64,000 bases of DNA from NCBI RefSeq assembly GCF_026626335.1, contig NZ_JAPNTZ010000004.1, forward strand, positions 372,001 through 436,000. The letters are read 5' to 3'. A model generated the notes under the pieces. The model did no database searches. It saw only the letters and a program-made list of their open reading frames with translations, and was not told where the DNA came from. Within the stretch, counting starts at the first letter, position 1, and each line of letters starts with the position of its first letter. Of this stretch, positions 1-9,083 are shown one piece after another. Source of the stretch: Paractinoplanes pyxinae (GTDB lineage: Bacteria; Actinomycetota; Actinomycetes; Mycobacteriales; Micromonosporaceae). The translations under genes were made by a program, and so were the position numbers.

Positions 1-2
1 CG

Positions 3-872
3 CTCAAGCGCCGCCGGGCCAAGGGCGACGACGGTGTGATCACCGTCGGGCGCAGCCGGGCCGGCACGATCCTGGCCAACACGGCCGGGGTCGTCTTCTC
101 GGTGCTCATGCTGTTCCCCGTCTACTGGGTGCTGAACACCGCGTTCAAGCCGGCCGACGAGGTGCTGGCCCTGGAGCCGACGTTCTGGCCGACCAGCCCG
201 ACGTTCGACAACTTCATCTCCGCCTTCAAGGCCCCGCTGTTCATGAAGGACATGCTCAACGGCGTCATCGTCACCCTGCTGGCGGTGGCCGGCGCCCTGG
301 TCGTGGGCTTCCTCGGGGCGCTGTCGATCGCGCGGTTCTCGTTCTACGGCCGCAAGGCGATCATCCTGGTCGTCCTGGTGGTGCAGCTGATCCCGTTCCT
401 GTCGTTGCTCATCCCGCTCTTCCTCATGCTGCAGAGCGCGGACTTGACCAACAGTTTGATCGGTGTGAGCATCACCTACCTCGTGCTGATCCTGCCCTAC
501 ACCGTGTGGACTCTGCGCGGCTTCATCTCCGGCATTCCCCGGGAGCTCGACGAGGCCGCGCTGATCGATGGTTGCACGCGGGGGCAGGTGTTCTGGCGCA
601 TCATCCTGCCGCTGACCGGCCCCGGACTGGTGGCCACCAGCGTCTACGGGTTCATCCAGGCCTGGAACGAGTTCATCATCATCAACACGCTCAACAGCCC
701 GGACAAGCAGAACCTGATGGCCTGGCTGCTGCAGAACCAGACAACGCGCGGTACCGCCTGGGGGCCCCTCATGGCCGGTGCGATCATCACCTCGATCCCT
801 GTGGTGATCTTCTTCCTCATCATCCAGCGCAATATCGCGACCGGCCTCACGGCTGGCGCGGTCAAGGGATGA
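3..872 (+). CDS. Sugar ABC transporter permease, MalG type (5' end cut)
   Basis: Membrane permease subunit of a CUT1-type carbohydrate importer. Six hydrophobic segments are visible, and the cytoplasmic EAA loop that contacts the ATPase is present (EAALIDG, then a Gly/Pro-containing stretch) before the last two segments, as in MalG. The frame is open to the first bases of the window and reads a basic stretch, LKRRRAKGDD, typical of the cytoplasmic N-terminus. The true start is therefore probably upstream; a GTG at 36 is the only start inside the window. The gene ends 52 bases before the ngcE-like gene but is not part of that transporter, which has its own two permeases. Its MalF-type partner and binding protein should lie just outside. 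Substrate unknown. Confidence 0.9.
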   Translation, partial: LKRRRAKGDDGVITVGRSRAGTILANTAGVVFSVLMLFPVYWVLNTAFKPADEVLALEPTFWPTSPTFDNFISAFKAPLFMKDMLNGVIVTLLAVAGALVVGFLGALSIARFSFYGRKAIILVVLVVQLIPFLSLLIPLFLMLQSADLTNSLIGVSITYLVLILPYTVWTLRGFISGIPRELDEAALIDGCTRGQVFWRIILPLTGPGLVATSVYGFIQAWNEFIIINTLNSPDKQNLMAWLLQNQTTRGTAWGPLMAGAIITSIPVVIFFLIIQRNIATGLTAGAVKG

Positions 873-924
873 TCGGGACTCAACACCCGTACGGCAGCAA
901 AACAGCAAGCACTGAGGAGATGCT

Positions 925-2361
925 GTGACCGACATATTCCCGAAGCCCGAACTGGACCGCCGTACGCTGCTGCGTCGCGCGGCTGCCGTCGGTCTCCTGG
1001 CCACCCCCGCCGTGGGCATGCTCAGCGCCTGTGTCGGCAGCTCCGACGAGGACACGCCGGAGCAGGCCACCGGCACGAAGTCGGCGGACAACCCGCTCGG
1101 CATCGACCCCAAGTCGGGCGTCGAGATCGTGATCTTCAACGGCGGTCTGGGCACGGACTACGCCACCAAGGTGGACACGCCGCTGTTCAACAAGAAGTGG
1201 CCGGACGCCAAGATCACGTACTCGCAGACCGAAGAGATCTCGACGGTCATCCAGCCCCGGATCAACGCCGGCAACCCGCCGGACATGATCAACAACTCGG
1301 GCTCGAAGCTGATGGACTTCGGCGCGATCGTGAAGGCGGGCCAGGCGGCCGACCTGACCGACCTGTTCGCCGCGCCGTCGCTCGACATCCAGGGCAAGAC
1401 CGTGGCCGACACCCTGGTGCCGGGCGCGATCGAGCAGGGCAGCTACGACGGCAAGCCGTTCGCGGTGAACTACTCGTACACCGTGTTCGGCCTCTGGTAC
1501 AACGCCGCGCTGTTCAAGAAGAACAGCTGGACCCCGCCCACCACCTGGGCCGAGTTCACCGCGCTGTGCGACAAGATGAAGGCCGCGGGCGTCGTGCCGT
1601 TCGGCTACGCGGGCGCCAACGCGTCGTACTACATGGTGCGGGCCATCATGACCAGCGCGGCCAAGATCGGCACCGAGCAGGTCCTGAAGGACATCGACAA
1701 CCTGAAGGAAGGCGCCTGGACCAACGACGCCATCAAGCAGGCGGCCGAGGCCTGGGCCGGCATCGGCAAGAACTACATCAACAAGACGTTCCTCGGCCTG
1801 CGCCACACCGAGGTCCAGCTGCAGCAGAACCAGGACAAGGTCGGGTTCTACCCGTGCGGCTCCTGGCTCGAGAACGAGCAGGCCAAGGACACCCCGAAGG
1901 GCTTCGAGTACGCGATCGCGGCGTACCCGAGCGTGACGGCGTCCGACAAGCTGCCGGCCACGGCGATCAACGCGGCCGCCGGTGAGATCTACTTCGCCGC
2001 CGCCAAGGGCAAGAACCCGCAGGGCGGCAAGGAGTACCTGCGCACCATGCTCTCCAAGGAGGCGGCGCTGGAGTTCACGAAGCTCACGAAGTCGCTTACG
2101 GTGGTGGCGGGCGCTGCCGACGGCCAGACGATCTCGCCCGGTCTGACCAGCGCGAACGACGCGGTGACCAAGGCCGGCAAGGACATCTTCATGGGCTACC
2201 TGTTCGACACCTGGTACAAGAAGCTCGACGACGAGTCCCGCGCGGCCGCCAACGACCTGATGTTCAAGGACTACGACGCGGCCAAGTTCTGCGAGCGCAT
2301 GGAGAAGGCGTCCCAGGCCGTGGCCAAGGACAGCTCCGTCACCAAGTTCACCCGCAGCTGA
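925..2361 (+). CDS. ngcE: N-acetylglucosamine/chitobiose-binding lipoprotein (NgcE-like)
   Basis: Extracellular solute-binding lipoprotein that would capture N-acetylglucosamine or diacetylchitobiose and deliver it to the two permeases downstream. The N-terminus has a twin-arginine pair (R12-R13 in DRRTLL), a hydrophobic run and a lipobox LSAC with the lipidated cysteine at 36, so Tat export and lipid anchoring are likely. Family-typical stretches recalled from Streptomyces NgcE are present: DNPLG (55-59), VIFNGG, NPPDMINNSG and KSLTVV near the C-terminus. The 478-residue length fits. The GTG start has GAGGAG a few bases upstream. No ATPase gene is present, which fits importers that share an MsiK-type ATPase encoded elsewhere. 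Sugar specificity is inferred from resemblance. Confidence 0.88.
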   Translation: MTDIFPKPELDRRTLLRRAAAVGLLATPAVGMLSACVGSSDEDTPEQATGTKSADNPLGIDPKSGVEIVIFNGGLGTDYATKVDTPLFNKKWPDAKITYSQTEEISTVIQPRINAGNPPDMINNSGSKLMDFGAIVKAGQAADLTDLFAAPSLDIQGKTVADTLVPGAIEQGSYDGKPFAVNYSYTVFGLWYNAALFKKNSWTPPTTWAEFTALCDKMKAAGVVPFGYAGANASYYMVRAIMTSAAKIGTEQVLKDIDNLKEGAWTNDAIKQAAEAWAGIGKNYINKTFLGLRHTEVQLQQNQDKVGFYPCGSWLENEQAKDTPKGFEYAIAAYPSVTASDKLPATAINAAAGEIYFAAAKGKNPQGGKEYLRTMLSKEAALEFTKLTKSLTVVAGAADGQTISPGLTSANDAVTKAGKDIFMGYLFDTWYKKLDDESRAAANDLMFKDYDAAKFCERMEKASQAVAKDSSVTKFTRS

Positions 2362-2407
2362 TCAACTCGTAACTGGTCCACAGCACGAAGGCAGGACGGT
2401 AGACGCC

Positions 2408-3316
2408 ATGCGGCACGGCAAGTATCCCTTCATCATCGGCTTCCTTGTCGTGCCGGTGGCGCTCTACGTGACCTTCGTGGTCTGGGCCTACATCCAGGCC
2501 TTCTATCTGTCGGTGTACGAGTGGTCGGGCCTGGGACCGGTCGAGAACTTCGTCGGCCTGGGCAACTTCCGCAAGATGTGGGACGACACCACCTTCTGGC
2601 AGTCGATCAAGCACAACATCTTCCTGCTGGTCTTCCTGCCGATCATCACCGTCGTCCTCGCCCTGATCTTCGCCTTCCTGCTCAACGTGGGCGGCGGGCA
2701 CAAGGGCGGGGTGACCCGGGGCGTGTGGGGCTCCAAGGTCTACCGGATCATCTTCTTCTTCCCGCAGCTGCTGGCCCTCGCGATCGTGGCCGTCATCTTC
2801 GGCCGGGTGTTCGGGCCGGACAAGAGCGGCATGATCAACGGCCTGTTCCCCGACTCGTGGCAGCCCTGGCTGTTCCTGGCCGACGAGCGGTACGCGATGG
2901 GCTGCATCCTGGTCGTGCTGGTCTGGCAGGCGGTCGGCTTCTACGTCGTGCTGTTCTCGGCCGGCATGGGCAACATCCCGACCGAGGTGTACGAGGCGGC
3001 CGCGATCGACGGCGCCAGCCGCATGACCCTGTTCTTCCGGATCACCATCCCGCTGCTGTGGAACACGGTGCAGGTCGCCTGGGTCTACCTCGGCATCGCC
3101 GCCTTCGACGCCTTCGCCCTGGTCAACATCATGACCGTGGACCGCGGCGGCCCGGACGGCGCGACCTCGGTGCTCAGCCTCATGATCTATCGCAACGCCT
3201 TCGAGTTCTCGCAGGCCGGCTACGCCTCCGCGCTGGGCGTGGTCCTCTTCTTCCTGACCCTCACGTTCGCCTGGGTGACCCTCTCGGCCACCCGGCGTGA
3301 ATCCGTCGAAGCCTGA
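2408..3316 (+). CDS. ngcF: Sugar ABC transporter permease, MalF type (NgcF-like)
   Basis: First permease of the putative N-acetylglucosamine/chitobiose importer. The 302-residue protein starts with a short basic tail and a long hydrophobic segment. It has about six membrane helices and an EAA loop (EAAAIDGAS, then TIP) about 80 residues from the end, where the shared ATPase would dock. It lies 46 bases after the binding-protein gene and 18 bases before the second permease, so the three form one operon. The ATG at 2408 precedes residues RHGKYPFI, as in recalled NgcF proteins. Transport role is secure; the sugar is inferred from the binding protein. Confidence 0.88.
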   Translation: MRHGKYPFIIGFLVVPVALYVTFVVWAYIQAFYLSVYEWSGLGPVENFVGLGNFRKMWDDTTFWQSIKHNIFLLVFLPIITVVLALIFAFLLNVGGGHKGGVTRGVWGSKVYRIIFFFPQLLALAIVAVIFGRVFGPDKSGMINGLFPDSWQPWLFLADERYAMGCILVVLVWQAVGFYVVLFSAGMGNIPTEVYEAAAIDGASRMTLFFRITIPLLWNTVQVAWVYLGIAAFDAFALVNIMTVDRGGPDGATSVLSLMIYRNAFEFSQAGYASALGVVLFFLTLTFAWVTLSATRRESVEA

Positions 3317-3334
3317 GCGGCGAGAGGCGAGACG

Positions 3335-4240
3335 ATGACCACCATTGCCAAGACCCCCAGCACCACCGCCCGCTCGGCGGGCCGCCCGCCGGAGCCCAAG
3401 CGCGACCTCAAGATCGCCACCGGCCTGTCGCACGTCGCCCTGGTCGCGTGGGCCCTGATCACGGCCGGCCCGCTGCTGTGGGTGCTGCTCGCGTCGTTCA
3501 AGAGCAACACCGAGATCTTCCTGGGCAAGCCGTTCGCGCTGCCCAACGAGTTCTCGTTCAGCACGTACGCCAACGCGTGGAGCGACGCCCACATCGGCCG
3601 CTACTTCATCAACAGCGTCTTCGTGGTGGTGATCAGCACCGCCGGCACGATGCTGCTGGGCGCGATGGCCGCCTACGTGCTGGCCCGCTACAAGTTCCCG
3701 GGCAACCGCGCGATCTACTACCTGTTCGTCTCGGGCCTGGCGTTCCCGACCTTCATGGCGCTGGCGCCGCTGTTCTACATCCTGAAGGGGATCGGGCTGC
3801 TCGGCTCGTTCACCGGCCTCATCCTGGTCTACATCGCGTACTCGCTGCCCTTCACGATCTTCTTCCTGGCCGCGTTCTTCAAGAGCCTGCCGTACGAGAT
3901 CGAGGAGGCGGCCACCGTCGACGGGGCCTCCCACGTCCGCAAGTTCTTCCAGATCATGATGCCGATGGCCCGCTCCGGCCTGGTCAGCATCACGATCTTC
4001 AACATCGTCGGCCAGTGGAACCAGTACCTGCTGCCGGTGGTCATCATGAGCGGCCCCGGCGCCGACCAGAAGCTGCTGCTGACCCAGGGCATCGCCCAGA
4101 TCAGCGTGTCGGCCGGCTATCAGGCCGAATGGTCGACCCTGTTCGCGGCGCTGGTGCTCACGATTCTGCCGATGATTATCGTGTACGCCATTTTCCAGCG
4201 GCAGATCCAGGCGGGCCTCACCGCCGGCGCCGTCAAGTAG
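3335..4240 (+). CDS. ngcG: Sugar ABC transporter permease, MalG type (NgcG-like)
   Basis: Second permease of the putative chitobiose/N-acetylglucosamine importer, 301 residues with a roughly 30-residue polar N-terminal tail and six hydrophobic segments. The EAA loop (EEAATVDGAS) sits before the last two helices. The C-terminus ends in the common pattern QAGLTAGAVK, also seen in the unrelated permease at the window start (ATGLTAGAVKG), which marks both as MalG-type. An ATG start is used, with GAGGCGAGACG upstream as a ribosome site. It is the last gene of the operon; a strong hairpin follows 9 bases after the stop codon. Confidence 0.88.
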   Translation: MTTIAKTPSTTARSAGRPPEPKRDLKIATGLSHVALVAWALITAGPLLWVLLASFKSNTEIFLGKPFALPNEFSFSTYANAWSDAHIGRYFINSVFVVVISTAGTMLLGAMAAYVLARYKFPGNRAIYYLFVSGLAFPTFMALAPLFYILKGIGLLGSFTGLILVYIAYSLPFTIFFLAAFFKSLPYEIEEAATVDGASHVRKFFQIMMPMARSGLVSITIFNIVGQWNQYLLPVVIMSGPGADQKLLLTQGIAQISVSAGYQAEWSTLFAALVLTILPMIIVYAIFQRQIQAGLTAGAVK

Positions 4241-4249
4241 AAGCACGGC

Positions 4250-4285
4250 TGATCCCCCCGGCAATCCCTGCTGCCGGGGGGATCA
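4250..4285. terminator. Hairpin terminator between convergent genes
   Basis: A perfect 14-base-pair stem (arms 4250-4263 and 4272-4285, starting TGATCCCCCC) encloses an 8-base loop. It lies between the end of the ngcG-like gene and the end of the minus-strand secreted-protein gene. No long T run follows, which is usual in high-GC actinobacteria. The symmetry suits termination from both directions. Confidence 0.85.
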
Positions 4286-4293
4286 GTCTGTTC

Positions 4294-5235
4294 TCAGCGC
4301 CGTTGCACGCCGGCGCTGTTCGCGTAGAAGGTCGACCGCAGGTCACCCTGCACGTCGTGGACCTTGTTCCCGGCGAGATACACGGTGTCCCGCCCCACGA
4401 AGCGGATCGTGCAGTTGTTCCCGGTCGTGCGGGCGCACCATGACCAGACGATGGTCGCGCCGTTGTGCGAGATCGAGGTGACGCTGCTGGTCGGCGAGGA
4501 CCGCCAGCCGACCGTGGGGTTGAGGCCGGTCCGGCTGCGGACCAGGCCGTTGCGGAGGCCGTAATAGACCGTCGCATTCCGTACGTGCATCGCGGTCACC
4601 GTGTCGGTCGTGCGCGGGATCAGCTTGATCCGGCCGCCTCCGTTCAGATCCGTGCGGAAGATCTGCTTCCCCTGCGAGAAGTAGAGGTAGTTGCCGCCGA
4701 CGCCGACGTGCCGCAGACCGGCGCCGGCGAAGATCGTCCTCCTCGTGCCGCCGGCCGCGGGCACGCGGCGGATGCCGCCGGTGTCCGCCCAGAACAGATA
4801 GCGGCCGTTGGTGGCCAGGTCGCGGTCGCCGATCGGCCGCGGCGAGATGATGGTTCTCTGACCCGGACCGGCGAACTGCCGGATCCAGGAGCGGTTGGTC
4901 CGCCGGTCGGTGACGGCCACCCAGAAGCGGAACGAGGTGCCGGCCCGGGCGTAGGTGACGGCGCCGAGCCGGTACCTGGCCGCGCTGACGGAATAGATCG
5001 CCCGTTCCTGGCCGGGCAAGCCATCCTTCGAGGTGCGGAACACGACGGCCCGGCCGCCGCGAACGGCCGTCCAGTACAGGTTGCCGGTGGACTGGACCAG
5101 CCGGACCGGGGCGCCGTGGGCCACGGTGGCCCGGTCCGGCGCCACCGGACGCGGGTTGTCCCACGCCGGCTGAACGGGAGAAGCGGCGGCAACGGCGGTC
5201 AGGGCCAGGGCGATGGGTGCGGTGCGAATGGACAT
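4294..5235 (-). CDS. Secreted beta-propeller-like protein of unknown function
   Basis: A 313-residue exported protein. The start chosen is the ATG at 5235, preceded by a strong ribosome site AAGGAGG with 5 bases spacing; a longer in-frame ORF exists but lacks this signal. The first 23 or so residues (MSIRTAPIALALTAVAAAS) look like a signal peptide. The remainder is a series of short strand-rich repeats with alternating motifs such as GNLYWTAV, GRYLFWAD and GNYLYFSQG, the pattern of TolB/WD-like propeller blades reporting a value per blade. Two cysteines near the C-terminus (WCARTTGNNC) could form a disulphide. It is preceded on the same strand by the LAL regulator 81 bases away. No enzymatic motif is seen. 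Confidence 0.75.
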   Translation of the reverse strand: MSIRTAPIALALTAVAAASPVQPAWDNPRPVAPDRATVAHGAPVRLVQSTGNLYWTAVRGGRAVVFRTSKDGLPGQERAIYSVSAARYRLGAVTYARAGTSFRFWVAVTDRRTNRSWIRQFAGPGQRTIISPRPIGDRDLATNGRYLFWADTGGIRRVPAAGGTRRTIFAGAGLRHVGVGGNYLYFSQGKQIFRTDLNGGGRIKLIPRTTDTVTAMHVRNATVYYGLRNGLVRSRTGLNPTVGWRSSPTSSVTSISHNGATIVWSWCARTTGNNCTIRFVGRDTVYLAGNKVHDVQGDLRSTFYANSAGVQRR

Positions 5236-5316
5236 GGAGTCCTCCTTGTCGGGATGACTCCACGCTGGCGTCCCGGCCACCCGCCCCACATCGGGAACGA
5301 CTCCTCAGAAAGGGCC

Positions 5317-8094
5317 TCAGTCCTCCTCAGATTTGCGAGCGCCGTGCCTACGAGCGAGCTCGGCCAGCTGGACGCGGTTGGTGGTCCCGGTCTTCCGGAG
5401 CATGTTCGAGATGTGCACGCTGATCGTCTTCTCGCTGAGCACGAGCGTCTTCGCGATCTCGGCATTCGTGCCGCCGGCCATGAGATGGGCAAGCACTTCC
5501 CGCTCGCGCGCGGTCAGGCCGGGCAAGGCGGGCGGCGTCGGCTCGGGCCGGTCCGTGCGGGTCAGGTCGATGCGGGCGGTGCGGGCCAGCCGCTCCACCT
5601 CGGTGCGTAGCTTCTCCATCCCGAGTTCGACGGTCTGGCGGTGGGCGGCCCGGAGCGCCTCGGGGGCTTCGCGATGGGTGGTTCGGTTCCGCAGGGCGGC
5701 CTGGGCCTGCCGCCAGCGTGCGTAGGCCTCGTCCCACGGCTGGTCGGCGGCTGCGCAACCTTCGGCGGCGGAACGCCACCGCTCCGGCTCGTCCGGGTCA
5801 CGCAGGGCGCGGGCGATCTCTGCCTCGGCCAGCGCCTCGAATGCACGCCTTTCGGCGTCCGGCAGCACTGCCCCCGGATCGACCACGACCCTGGGATAAC
5901 GAAGCCGGAACGCGGCCAGTCGTTCCAGAGCCGGGCCTGGATCCCGGCCGGCGTCCCGGCAAGCCTCCGCCTGATCGGCGAGCGCCCGCAGGGCGAGAGG
6001 CAGCATGTCCTCGGCGTTCCCGGTCAGCTCCAGGCCGCCGACGGCGATGTCGAAGGCGCGCTCCGGCTCGTCCGCCCCCAGCGCCACCTGCACCCGCACC
6101 TCGTCGAAGCCCAGAAACGACCGGCCGAGGTGGGCGGACGGGAAGATCTCCTCGGCTCGCGCCAGGTGGGCGCCGGCCTCGTCAGGGCGGCCCTGCAGGC
6201 AGGCCAGCTTGGCCGCGGTCAGCCGGGCGAGGGCGTCACCGCGAGCGCCGGGCCGGGCGCCGAGCGCCACCCGGAGCCGTTGCCGGCACGTCCGCCAATC
6301 GCCGGTCCACAGCAGGCAGGCCGCCTCCCACGCGCACATCTCGGCGACGTGGCTGTGCGCGGCTCCGATCGCTGCCAAGTCCTCGGCGGCTCGCCGGTAG
6401 ACGCCCGCGACGTCCCGGAACGGCCCTTCGTGCTGGTTGGCCGTCGCGTAGGCGGCCCCTTTGAGCACGTCGGGCAGCCGGTGGCGGAAGGCGATCCGCC
6501 AAGCCCGCGCTGTCGCCTCGTGGTGGCCGGAACGAGCCGTGAGAAAACAGGCCGACGCCACGGACAGGAGCGCTTCTGCCTTCGCCTGTTCGTCGCCATT
6601 CGCCTCGGCCAGCTCGAGAGCGTTCCCGGCGACCGACGGGCCCTCAGGATCGTGCGCCCACAGCAGCCACTGAGCCAGCACGGCGGTCGCGAAGGCATGC
6701 TCCGCGCTGTCCGGGCACGTCGCCGTGACTGCGGTCGCGGCCCTCATCAGACCCGGGTCCGGCCCGGCGAGACCCATCGAGATTCGCAGCACCGCCTGAC
6801 GCGTCATCAGGCGGCCCAGCCCGCGTGGCTCCCGAGCCGCCGACGTCAGTCCGATCAGGACGGCCAGCGCCTCCAGCTCCTCGTGTTCCAGGCCGGCCCG
6901 CTGGGCGGCGACTTGAATGCGTTCCCAGAGGCCGGCCTGGCTCACGCCGGGATCGCCGACGCCGGCCCACAGCGACAGTGCCCGCCGGAGGAGGCTCAGT
7001 TGCTCGGCGGGCCGGGAAGCGGTTCCGGCCGCACGCAACGCCCACCGGAAGGCCGGCTCCGTCATTCCGGCCCGCGCGTAGTGGTCGGCCAGGTCCACCG
7101 CCTCGGTCTCGTCCAGGGCCGACGCGTACGCGGCGTGCATGCGCCGCCTTTCCTCGGGCAGCAGATCGTCGTCCAGGACCTCGGCCAGCAGCGGGTGCGT
7201 GAACCAGTGCCGGCCGTCCGGATCCACGAACAGCACGCCGGCGTCGACCGCCTCGCGGAGGGCCGGGAGCACCGGATCGGCGAATCCGAGCGCCGGCGCC
7301 AGGCGGGCCAGCCGGTCGTACGTCTGGGGACGCCCGCCCACGGCGACCAGCCGCGTCAACTGCCGGGCCGGCGCGGGCAGGGCCTGCCACGGCCGGATCA
7401 CGGCGTCCCGCAGCTGGGCCGGGCGCGACGGCGGCAGCGCGGTGGCGTGCGGGTCGAGGTCCCGCACCAGCAGGCGGGTGAGATACGGATTGCCGTGGGT
7501 GCGGGTGTGCACCTCGTCGACCAGGGCTTCGTCGGGTGGGCGGCCGAAGAGTCCGGTCAGCTGCTCGCCCGTGCCGGCCCGGTCGAGCCGTTCGAGGGCC
7601 ACCTCCCGTACCCGGGGGAGCCGTCGCACGTCGGACAGCCAGCCGGCCAGCCAGTCGCCTTCGGTGCCGGCTCGGATGGTGGCGATCAGGCCGAGACCGC
7701 GGTCGGGCCGGCCGGCGATCGTGTAGAGCAGGACGTCGAGCGAGCTGCGGTCGGCCCACTGCAGGTCGTCGACGACCAGCACCAGCGGCCGGTCGGCGGT
7801 GGCCCGGTCGAGCCACGTGTCGAACGCCGTCAGCGAGACGTCCTCGGCCAGGCCGGCCCGCCGCAGCACGTCGCGCAGGGGGAGCAGCGGCGTGGTCATC
7901 GAGGTCAGCGGCAGGCAGCGGGCCCACAGGGCCTCGACGCCGTCGCCGGTTGTGCGGCAGGCCTCGGTGACCAGGGAGGTCTTGCCCACGCCCGGCTCGC
8001 CCCGCACCAGCAGCGTCGAGGCCTGTCCAGCCGCGGCGTCGCTGACGCAGTCCAGCACCGCCGCGAGCTCCTCGGCCCGCCCGGCCAGCGCCAC
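5317..8094 (-). CDS. LAL-type LuxR transcriptional regulator with AAA ATPase domain
   Basis: Large one-component regulator of 925 residues of the MalT/LAL class. The N-terminus has an NTPase module with Walker A GEPGVGKTS (32-40) and Walker B LVLVVDDLQWAD (about 104-115). A long alpha-helical middle of TPR-like repeats, rich in Ala, Arg and Glu, follows. The last 65 residues are a LuxR helix-turn-helix (LTAREREVLAHL, then NAEIAKTLVLSEKTISVH). Ligand and target genes are unknown; regulators of this class often act on nearby genes. It starts 18 bases after the stop of the AraC-type regulator, so the two are probably co-transcribed. The downstream secreted-protein gene may be a target, which is inference only. 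Confidence 0.9.
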   Translation of the reverse strand: MALAGRAEELAAVLDCVSDAAAGQASTLLVRGEPGVGKTSLVTEACRTTGDGVEALWARCLPLTSMTTPLLPLRDVLRRAGLAEDVSLTAFDTWLDRATADRPLVLVVDDLQWADRSSLDVLLYTIAGRPDRGLGLIATIRAGTEGDWLAGWLSDVRRLPRVREVALERLDRAGTGEQLTGLFGRPPDEALVDEVHTRTHGNPYLTRLLVRDLDPHATALPPSRPAQLRDAVIRPWQALPAPARQLTRLVAVGGRPQTYDRLARLAPALGFADPVLPALREAVDAGVLFVDPDGRHWFTHPLLAEVLDDDLLPEERRRMHAAYASALDETEAVDLADHYARAGMTEPAFRWALRAAGTASRPAEQLSLLRRALSLWAGVGDPGVSQAGLWERIQVAAQRAGLEHEELEALAVLIGLTSAAREPRGLGRLMTRQAVLRISMGLAGPDPGLMRAATAVTATCPDSAEHAFATAVLAQWLLWAHDPEGPSVAGNALELAEANGDEQAKAEALLSVASACFLTARSGHHEATARAWRIAFRHRLPDVLKGAAYATANQHEGPFRDVAGVYRRAAEDLAAIGAAHSHVAEMCAWEAACLLWTGDWRTCRQRLRVALGARPGARGDALARLTAAKLACLQGRPDEAGAHLARAEEIFPSAHLGRSFLGFDEVRVQVALGADEPERAFDIAVGGLELTGNAEDMLPLALRALADQAEACRDAGRDPGPALERLAAFRLRYPRVVVDPGAVLPDAERRAFEALAEAEIARALRDPDEPERWRSAAEGCAAADQPWDEAYARWRQAQAALRNRTTHREAPEALRAAHRQTVELGMEKLRTEVERLARTARIDLTRTDRPEPTPPALPGLTAREREVLAHLMAGGTNAEIAKTLVLSEKTISVHISNMLRKTGTTNRVQLAELARRHGARKSEED

Positions 8095-8112
8095 GTCCCG
8101 AGTCTCCCGCCG

Positions 8113-9045
8113 TCAGCGCGGGCTGTCGAGGCTGCGGCGCCACTCGGCCGGGGGAACGCCGAACACGCGGCGGAAGGCGGCGGCGAAGGCCACGTCCGAG
8201 GTGTAGCCGACCCGCGTTGCCACCGCGGCCACCGTGAGGCGTTCTTCGGCGAGCAGGCGGCGGGCCTGATGCAACCGCAGCGATTGCAGGTAGCGCATGG
8301 GCGGCTCGCCGACGGTCCGCGCGAAGCGGGCGGTGAAGGCCGTCCGGGACAGGCCGGCCTCGGCGGACAGGGAAGCCAGCGTCCACGGGTGGGCCGGCTC
8401 GGCGTGCAGGGCAGCCAGCGCGGCGGCCAGATGCGGATCGCGCAGGCCGGCGAGCCACCCGGGGTGGTCGGCCACCGGGCCGGGCTCGCGCAGCACCCGG
8501 GCGATCAGCGCGTCCGACAGACGGGCCATCACCACGTCGCTGCCGGGGCCGGCGTCGAACGCCTCCTGGCGCAGCACCTCGACGTAGGGCGCCAGCCAGG
8601 ACGGCGGGTGACCGTCCACGCCGGGCACGAACAGCACCGGGGGCAGGCCGCGCAACGCCGGGTGGCCGGGGTCGCCCGCGATGAAGGCGCCGCACACGAT
8701 CGTCGCCGTCACCCGGGGGCCGCAGCCGCGCAGGCGGGCGCCGGGGGTGCGGGCGGCCAGTTCGAAGCCCGAGGTGGCGGTGGCGGCGGCGCCGCTGCGC
8801 AGCTCGTGGTGGTCGCCGCGGGGCAGGATCACCGTGTCGCCGGCGGCCAGGGGCGTCACCGTGCCGCCGGCCAGGGCCAGTTCGCACGCGCCGGACGCGA
8901 TCAGGTGGACGCCGCGCAGGCCGGGACGGTCGAAGACCAGGCGGAACGGCGCGCCCATCTCGACCCACCGGTAGGCGGCACTGGCGAAGCTGACCTCGCG
9001 CAGCACCGAGCCCAGGACGTCCGATGTGCTTCGCGGGACGGACAC
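8113..9045 (-). CDS. AraC-family transcriptional regulator with cupin sensor domain
   Basis: A 310-residue regulator. Residues 1-160 form a cupin-type sensing domain (GTVTPLAAGDTVILPRGD is a typical cupin turn). Residues 205-305 are a double helix-turn-helix of the AraC type (SLSAEAGLSRTAFTARF and VAAVATRVGYTSDVAFAAAF). It is transcribed away from the SDR-like gene, with only 38 bases between the two starts, and runs into the LAL regulator gene. The divergent layout makes the SDR-like gene the most likely target. Proteins with this layout are usually annotated as AraC regulators with a cupin_6-like domain and often control a neighbouring oxidoreductase; the inducer is unknown. Confidence 0.88.
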   Translation of the reverse strand: MSVPRSTSDVLGSVLREVSFASAAYRWVEMGAPFRLVFDRPGLRGVHLIASGACELALAGGTVTPLAAGDTVILPRGDHHELRSGAAATATSGFELAARTPGARLRGCGPRVTATIVCGAFIAGDPGHPALRGLPPVLFVPGVDGHPPSWLAPYVEVLRQEAFDAGPGSDVVMARLSDALIARVLREPGPVADHPGWLAGLRDPHLAAALAALHAEPAHPWTLASLSAEAGLSRTAFTARFARTVGEPPMRYLQSLRLHQARRLLAEERLTVAAVATRVGYTSDVAFAAAFRRVFGVPPAEWRRSLDSPR

Positions 9046-9083
9046 ACATGGAGTGTCCCGCCGTTCGTTTCTAGCGTCGAGGC

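Noticed and set aside
2372..2387. DasR-like half site ACTGGTC between ngcE-like and ngcF-like genes
   Set aside because: Only the left half matches well (about 11 of 16 bases overall) and it lies inside the operon after the first gene, so I do not call it an operator.
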